DNA from: CAVWCQ01 sp963753545
GTDB taxonomy: Bacteria > Chloroflexota > Anaerolineae > Aggregatilineales > Aggregatilineaceae
DNA: 64,000 bases
Assembly (NCBI GenBank): GCA_963753545.1
Contig: CAVWCQ010000008.1
Span: 3,472,001-3,536,000, forward strand
Direction of reading: 5' to 3'
The translations under genes were made by a program, and so were the position numbers. A model generated the notes under the pieces. That model had not been told where the DNA came from. It ran no database searches and saw nothing but the letters and a program-made list of their open reading frames with translations. Below are positions 60,798 through 64,000 of this stretch, piece after piece; position 1 is the stretch's first letter, and each line of letters begins with the position of its first letter.

Positions 60798-63700
60798 ATG
60801 ACTATTCTCAAACGTTCCAACTTAGTACGCTTTTTAATCCCCGTGTGTTTCCTTTTGCTGCTGGCTGTTGCCACACTAATCGCTCCTAACGCCCAGGCAC
60901 AAGATAAGCCTCAACCCGAAAGCGTCACTGTTGCGGGCACGATTCAGGCCTTGCTGGGCTGTGCCAATGACTGGGCACCGGAGTGCGAGACAACCTTTTT
61001 GACCTATGACGCAGACGACGACCTGTGGAGCGCAACGTGGGACCTGCCCGCAGGCGATTATGAATACAAAGCCGCCATCAATGGCACCTGGGACGAAAAC
61101 TACGGCGCGGGTGCTGTTGAAAATGGCGATAATATCAAACTCTCCCTGCCCGCCGATCAGCCCGTCACCTTCTTTTTTGACTACAAAACAGGCTGGATGA
61201 CTGACACTGTAAATTCCATCATTGCCAACGTTTCTGGCGACTTCCAGAGCAAGATCGGCTGCCCCGCCGATTGGGCACCCGACTGCCTGCGCACCCTGCT
61301 CGAAGACCCGGATGGTGACGGCGTGTACCGCTTCTCCACCGTTGCCATACCAGCAGGTGATTATCAGGCCAAGGTCGCGCTCAACCAGACCTGGGATGAG
61401 AACTACGGCGCGAAAATGGTTGCCAACGGCGAGAATATCCCCTTCTCCGTTACCGCCGATGGGCAAGAAGTCATCGTCGCCTACTTCCCGGCCTCTCACC
61501 TGATCACGATTAAGGTCAGAGAAACACCGGGCGTGAACAATCCGCCCGCTGCTGTCGTGACCGAAGAAGCGCCCGCTGCGACGGAAGAAGCACCCGTTGC
61601 TGAAACCGCTCCTGCCGCCAAACCGCAGCCAACCAGTGTTACTGTCGCCGGGACCATCCAGGCAGTGCTGGGCTGTGCCAATGACTGGGCACCGGAGTGC
61701 GAGACAACCTTCCTGACCTACGACGCGGACGACGATCTGTGGACCGGAACCTGGGATCTGCCCGCTGGCGACTACGAATATAAAGCCGCCATCAATGGAG
61801 TTCTGGGACGAGAACTACGGCGCGGGTGCTGTTGAGCACGGCGAGAATGTCAAACTCTCTGTGCCCGCCGATGCGAGCGTCACGTTCTACTTTGACTATA
61901 AAACAGGCTGGATCACCGACAGCGTGAGCTCAATCGTCGCAAATGTCTCCGGCGATTTCCAGAGTGAGATTGGCTGTCCTGGCGATTGGGCACCGGACTG
62001 CCTGCGCTCCTGGCTTGAAGATCCGGACGGCGATGGGGTATACACCTTCACCACGCTTTACATCCCGGCAGGTGACTATCAGGCTAAGGTCGCCCTCAAC
62101 CAGACCTGGGACGAGAACTACGGCCTTGATGGTGCCGCTGGCGGTGATAATATCCCCTTCAGCGTTCCCGCCGATGGCCACGAAGTTACCTTCACCTACG
62201 ACTCGGCCTCCCATGCCATCACGATCACCGTCAGCGATGAGCCAAGCCCGGATTATGTACCGCCCGCCGCTGCCGTAACCGAAGAAGCGCCCGCCGCTGA
62301 AGAAACTCCCGCGCCCGAAGGCGAAGCGGAAGCCCCACGCGGACAGCCCGGCGGACCGGATACCGTAACTGTAGCCGGGACCATCCAGGCGCTGCTTGGC
62401 TGCGCCAATGACTGGGCACCGGAATGCGATGCCACCTTCCTGACCTACGATCCGAACGACAACATTTGGATGGGAACCTGGGACCTTCCTGCGGGCGATT
62501 ACGAATATAAAGCTGCCCTCAACGGCGGGTGGGATGAAAACTACGGCCTGCACGCCGTCGAACACGGCGATAATATCCCGCTCTCTCTCGCTGAAGACAC
62601 CACCGTGACCTTCCTGTTCGACTACGCCACGGGCTGGATCACCGACAGCGTGAATTCTGTCGTTGCCAACGTTTCCGGCAGCTTCCAGGATGAGATCGGT
62701 TGCCCCGGCGACTGGGCCCCCGACTGCCTGCGTACCTGGCTGCAAGACCCGGATGGCGACGGCATCTATGAATTTAAGACCTTCCTGATCCCGCCCGGCG
62801 ACTATGAAGCCAAGGTTGCCCTCAACCAGAGTTGGGAACCGCTCAATTATGGGCTGGATGGCGTGGAGCATGGTCCAAACATCCCCTTCACGATCCCGGC
62901 AGTGGGACACGAGGTCACCTTTACCTATGATTCGGTTTCTAACATGGTTACTGTTGCCGTTAGTGAAGAACCCGTTGCCACCGCCGAACAGATCGCTGCC
63001 ATGCAGACTGTAGCCGCCGCTGGTGATCTGACAACGGCGAAGGCCCACTGGGTCACCCAGGATACCATCGCCTGGAAGAAGACGTTCCCCGAAGGAACGG
63101 TCGTCCAGTTATTTTATTCGCCCGATGCCGCCCTGGTCCTCGGTGATACGCTGACCGGGGGCGACGCCATCACCCTGACCCTCGATGACGCAGGGCTGAG
63201 TGAAGACGTTCTGGCGAAGTTCCCGTACCTGACCGGGTACAGCGCGTTTAAGATCGCGGAAAGCGATCTGGCGCTGGTTCCCGACATCCTCAAGGGCCAG
63301 TTCGCCGTCTCAGCCGTTGATGCCGAGGGCAAACTGCTCGATGCCACCTCGATCCAGATTCCGGGTGTCCTGGACGAACTGTATACCTACAGTGGCAGCC
63401 TGGGCATCACCTACGCTGGTGAGGTGCCTTCCTTTGCCGTCTGGGCACCAACCGCCAAATCGGTCACGTTCCATCTGTTCGATAATGCCGACCCGGCGAC
63501 CACCAGCACGACATTCCCAATGATCCTCGATCCGGCAACGGGTGTCTGGAGTCTGGCAGGACAGGCGGACTGGACCTATAAGTTTTACCTGTACGAAGTT
63601 GAGGTTTACGCCCCATCGACGCGCAAGATCGAACACAACCTTGTGACCGACCCCTATTCGGTCAGCCTCTCCATGAACAGCCAGCGCAGCCAGGTTGTGG

Positions 63701-64000
63701 ATATCTTCAGCGATGCCTCTCTGATGCCGCAGGGTTGGGCCGCGATGGTCAAACCCGAATTAGCTGCACCGGAAGATATCGTGCTCTACGAGCTGCATAT
63801 CCGCGACTTCAGCGTGAACGACGAGACAGTTCCTGAACCCTTCCGGGGAACCTATATGGCCTTCACGGTTTCGGATTCAAACGGCATGAAGCACCTGCGC
63901 GCCCTGGCCCAGGCGGGCTTGACCCATATTCACCTGCTGCCTGTATTTGATATCGCCAGCATTAACGAGAACAAAGCCGAGCGCGTCGAACCCGATGCGG
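60798..64000 (+). CDS. Secreted pullulanase-type GH13 enzyme with tandem X25-like modules, frameshifted, 3' end cut off
   Basis: This is an extracellular starch or pullulan debranching enzyme. A signal peptide (RFLIPVCFLLLLAVATLIAP) precedes three pairs of about 100-residue modules (from 60921, 61635 and 62362). Each pair contains GCANDWAPEC and DYEYKAA, then GCPADWAPDCL and YQAKVALNQTWDENYG-type segments, which match X25-like pullulanase modules. Pro/Ala/Glu-rich linkers join the pairs. One extra T at 61801-61802 breaks the frame inside the second pair; after it, the frame is open to the window end. A pullulanase N-terminal domain (AHWVTQDTIAWKKT) and an isoamylase-type domain (SFAVWAPTAKSVTF) follow, then the start of the GH13 barrel (VLYELHIRDFSVND). 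The catalytic residues lie beyond the window. AAGGAG lies 9 bases before the ATG. Confidence 0.9.

Noticed and set aside
61930..63048. 372-codon minus-strand frame in the pullulanase modules
   Set aside because: It is the antisense of a repetitive module array and shows the same periodicity, so it is a by-product of the repeats.
1..64000. CRISPR arrays, tRNA or rRNA genes
   Set aside because: No regularly spaced repeats and no cloverleaf- or rRNA-like stretches were noticed in the gaps; gaps are mostly short. A dedicated scan was not possible.

Overview
The window looks like a chromosomal segment from a Chloroflexota bacterium, probably Anaerolineae-like. The cues are inference from gene content: Thr/Pro-rich lipoproteins, paired MutS-family ATPases, a PHP-AlbA_2 fusion, and diterpene genes resembling those of Mycobacterium tuberculosis (Rv3377c/Rv3378c) and Herpetosiphon. 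Base composition is even and moderately GC-rich, apart from a few AT-rich promoter islands. I saw no tRNA, rRNA, CRISPR array, phage or intact insertion sequence.

Layout. 0-6.3 kb: the end of an ABC exporter, then a minus-strand block for molybdenum/tungsten cofactor synthesis (moaA, moaD, moaE, moaC) and tungstate uptake (tupA, tupB, tupC). 6.4-8.0 kb: an acidic hypothetical protein, an SRPBCC protein and a scrap of zinc alcohol dehydrogenase. 8.2-25.9 kb: a carbohydrate locus. It holds a family-5 binding-protein ABC importer, a LacI regulator, two GH3 enzymes, a TetR regulator and a GH2 beta-mannosidase, suggesting use of beta-linked gluco- or manno-oligosaccharides. The lacI promoter, operator and first codons exist twice as inverted copies, one driving lacI and the other facing the importer operon. 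26-31.7 kb: a secreted nuclease, an App1-type phosphatase, a lipid kinase and an MFS transporter.

31.7-38.8 kb is the most distinctive part: one tightly packed plus-strand operon. It encodes a FemAB/GNAT-like transferase, a membrane GT-C glycosyltransferase-like protein, an Rv3378c-type diterpene synthase, an Rv3377c-type class II diterpene cyclase, a sensor histidine kinase and a response regulator. I read it as a diterpenoid pathway with unusual tailoring enzymes and its own two-component system. No prenyl diphosphate synthase is visible in the window, so geranylgeranyl diphosphate must come from elsewhere.

39-50 kb is mostly housekeeping: tex, a MaoC-like dehydratase, fabG, an Asp23/Gls24 protein, nusB, tatC, a cyclic 2,3-diphosphoglycerate synthetase-like protein, a hydrolase, a receiver-kinase hybrid, an isoaspartyl peptidase, a lipoprotein and a C39-like peptidase. 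50-56 kb (minus strand): the PHP-AlbA_2 fusion, a receiver, lon and hsp20. 56-64 kb: an aldo/keto reductase, two tandem MutS-family ATPases, and a large secreted pullulanase with three pairs of X25-like modules that runs off the right edge.

Caution: at least fifteen conserved genes or gene parts are split by single-base frameshifts, often in short homopolymers and including lon three times. I treat these as probable residual sequencing indels rather than real pseudogenes, and annotate the genes across the shifts.
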